Shown here: positions 61,876-64,000 of the stretch, one piece after another | Layout of the letters: each line of letters opens with the position of its first letter | Position numbering within the stretch: the stretch's first letter is position 1 | DNA from: Opisthocomus hoazin | Taxonomy: Eukaryota; Chordata; Aves; Opisthocomiformes; Opisthocomidae | DNA length: 64,000 bases | Direction of reading: 5' to 3' | Assembly: GCF_030867145.1 (NCBI RefSeq) | Contig: NC_134429.1 | Coordinates: 15,190,677 to 15,254,676 of the forward strand | Translations under genes and position numbers: made by a program | The notes under the pieces: model-generated | The model's database searches: none | What the model saw: only the letters and a program-made list of their open reading frames with translations | Told to the model about the DNA's origin: nothing

Positions 61876-64000
61876 GTTACTGCTTCTTTTCTACTGTTGA
61901 AATGCCTTCCAGATAAGACCAGGGTTAAACGCTAGCATGTGGTAGCTTCTAATTCCTTTAATGACAAAGCTGTCTGGTGCAAAACCCGACGTGGGTGTAA
62001 TCTGCTCCCTGAAATGCAGTGTCATGGCATGCCTGCATTGCTAGGGGTAACGTTTGCTCATGAAATGCGGTTGCGATGGGAACTCTGATCTCATTTCCAC
62101 TGTCTGCACTGCGAAACCGTGTGTGTTTGTACAAACATTGTGCAGGCTACAGGCTTGTAATATTCCTGTGGAGATAAGGTGCTGCAGCTTATGCTGGCAT
62201 GTAGGCTGTCTGTCTTGTCTGGCTGCGGCATGCTGAGCAGCGCTCTCATGTTGCTGCTTGCTGGGGTTTACAGCGCTGAAAACTAATGGCAAAAGTGAAA
62301 CCCTTTTGGATGCGGAGGCACGAGCGTGATGTGTTAGTGCATGTCTGTGGATGTCTGTCTTGAGCACTGTATTATTTCGAGGGGATTTTCAGGGATCATA
62401 GCGTGTTGGTCCAAAGTTTCTGCGTAAAGGTGAAGGGTGTCTGAGGAACCATTTGAACAGCTGGGAGACAATAGCTTTTTAGAGTTTATAGTGCAGGTAA
62501 GTCCTTCTGGATTTCCTTGGCTGCTGCAGTAAGTATCGTTAAATCAGCAGTTTCTCTTTTGCCTTTGACCTGTCTTGATGGATCAATCACTCGCGTCACG
62601 GTTCAGTGCTCTGCTGTGGTGCTGTCACTGGGAAGGTGCAAAGTGGGCAGGCAGCCCAAGTGCTGACAAGTGGTGAAAGAGGGGTGAACATGAACATCAA
62701 AGAGGAAGGCCGTTCAAAGGGGAGCGATGAAAACCCACGAGCCACAGCCCAATTCTCTGCAGTGATCTCTGAAAGTTTTCCATTATGTGTGTTTGCTGCG
62801 AAGTTAACGTCCAGTGAGTAGACCAGTGAGGTGCCTGAGTTGTCGGCAGCACCGTGCGACTGGCGCTGTGATGTCCTCACAACCGAAGGGTTTTACAGTC
62901 TGAAGGAATCTCTATCCAAGGGCAACAGTTCGTTCTCCTGCACCACTTCATGACGTGATCTGATCCATACGTGAGGACTGAAGGGACTCTCCCTTGGCAT
63001 GGTTTTCATACAGCGGCATCCTCGATCCCTTTCTCATTCAGGTAGAAGGAAGCAAACCTAAAAGTAGCTGCAGGAGCTGCCTCAATCTTTCTCACGAGCA
63101 AACTTGCTTTTTATTTTATTGCTGAAGTTTCTCTTGCTTTGAGAATGGCTTGTGTGCAGGAGGAACTTGGATACAGTGTCAGCTGAAAAACTCCCACCTT
63201 TTTCTTGAAATCATCAGTCTTTTGAAATGTTACAAGTAGAAATAAGACAAACTTAGAGCAAGAAGGTATCTCTGGCTTGCGTTGCTCTGGCAAGTCTTTC
63301 TGGAAGACTAATGCAGGAGCTTGTTATAAGCTCCCAGGAGTTCTGGCGTCAGGTATCTTTCTAAGCTAAAGGTAGTGAGACCTTTGTCCCAAAACAACTT
63401 TCGGACACATGATTTAAGCCAGACTGGACTCTGTCTCTTGGCCTCGGGGGGTGTTCATTGGGCTATTAGGAGACTTGGGAGACCCTGTGTTCCTCAGAGT
63501 TTGTCTTCTGCCCAGTGTCGCTTCCGTATAGGTCTACCTTTCTTTTTTTCAGTCCCTGAAATAGAAAGGCCTTCATCTCTCTAAAAACAGTGAAATGGCG
63601 AAAGACTCGTGCCGTTTGCATTCTGTGAGTGCTTGGGGATCTCCTCAAAGCGCATGCTAAATTGGGAGCTCTTCTCCCTTGGGTTGATGGGCAGACTTTG
63701 CTCTTTCTTCTCTTCTGTAACATGGCCTTGAATTGTTAGTTGGTTACATAATTATTCCTTTCCCCAGCCACTTTTCTTCTTTTTCCCCATATTTCTTCAG
63801 TCTACATTTTCACCTCCTGTTGTCACAAAACCCTAGTTAATTATGTGGGTCGAGTTGGGAGGATTGCATGCATCTTGTTTCGAGGACCTGCATGTGGGAG
63901 TTGCTTTCTTCCAGCAGTGCTTCTTTAGCGTAAGGCTTCTCAGAACCGCTCTGTTGCAGCAAGTCGCTAGAGGGGAAAGTGGCAAGGAAAGCGCGTGCTC
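61876..64000. other. SDHB intron 5 (partial)
   Basis: After the exon 5 donor (GTTACT) no further SDHB exon appears before the window ends. I searched for the expected cysteine-rich exon 6 and did not find it. No repeat family is recognised. Confidence 0.55.

Overview
The window looks like part of a bird chromosome, probably a gene-dense, GC-rich microchromosome. Three things point there: CR1 LINE fragments carrying the avian CR1 3' end, very compact vertebrate genes with GT-AG introns, and many GC- or C-rich minisatellites inside introns. The gene order RCC2(+) - PADI(-) - PADI(-) - PADI2(+) - SDHB(+) is the mirror image of human 1p36.13 (SDHB, PADI2, PADI1, PADI3, ..., RCC2). That order is why the two minus-strand PADI genes are named PADI3 (next to RCC2) and PADI1 (next to PADI2). 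I recall this block lying on chromosome 21 in chicken, but I could not check that here.

Layout. Positions 1-6.4 kb have no gene I recognise, only low-complexity tracts and one antisense CR1 piece. A CpG-rich block with a strong splice donor (about 6400-6724) may be the non-coding first exon and promoter of RCC2. It is followed by a 17/18-bp minisatellite, a 600-bp pure polypyrimidine tract and a long C-rich array. RCC2 coding exons run 10339-18657 (12 exons, 546 aa), and their introns hold five unrelated tandem arrays and one CR1. RCC2 and PADI3 end tail to tail with poly(A) signals only about 150 bp apart. PADI3 (26451 to 20262, 16 exons, 661 aa) and PADI1 (39156 to 28063, 16 exons, 661 aa) are head-to-tail on the minus strand. 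A 6.4-kb gap separates PADI1 from the divergent PADI2 (45536-56237, 16 exons, 665 aa). SDHB starts 530 bp after the PADI2 stop; five of its exons (182 codons) are in the window and the rest lie beyond it.

Functions. The three PADI genes encode calcium-dependent peptidyl-arginine deiminases, and all three keep the catalytic Asp/His/Asp/Cys set. RCC2 is a seven-bladed propeller protein of mitosis and cell adhesion. SDHB is the iron-sulfur subunit of mitochondrial complex II. These are neighbours by ancestry and do not form one pathway.

Most notable observations. (1) RCC2 intron 2 is an array of about nine 176-bp repeats, each a decayed copy of the 3' splice site plus the first ~30 nt of exon 3. 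(2) The last, catalytic-Cys exons of PADI1 and PADI3 differ at only 6 of 234 positions although the rest of the genes is well diverged, which suggests exon-bounded gene conversion. (3) PADI2 intron 13 has a GC donor, and the PADI2 C-terminus is changed next to the catalytic Cys. (4) SDHB starts at a perfect TISU element, with a second perfect TISU 114 bp upstream in the same open frame. (5) RCC2 intron 11 carries three tandem AATAAA motifs. I found no new multi-gene system, no CRISPR array and no recognisable retrovirus-like element.
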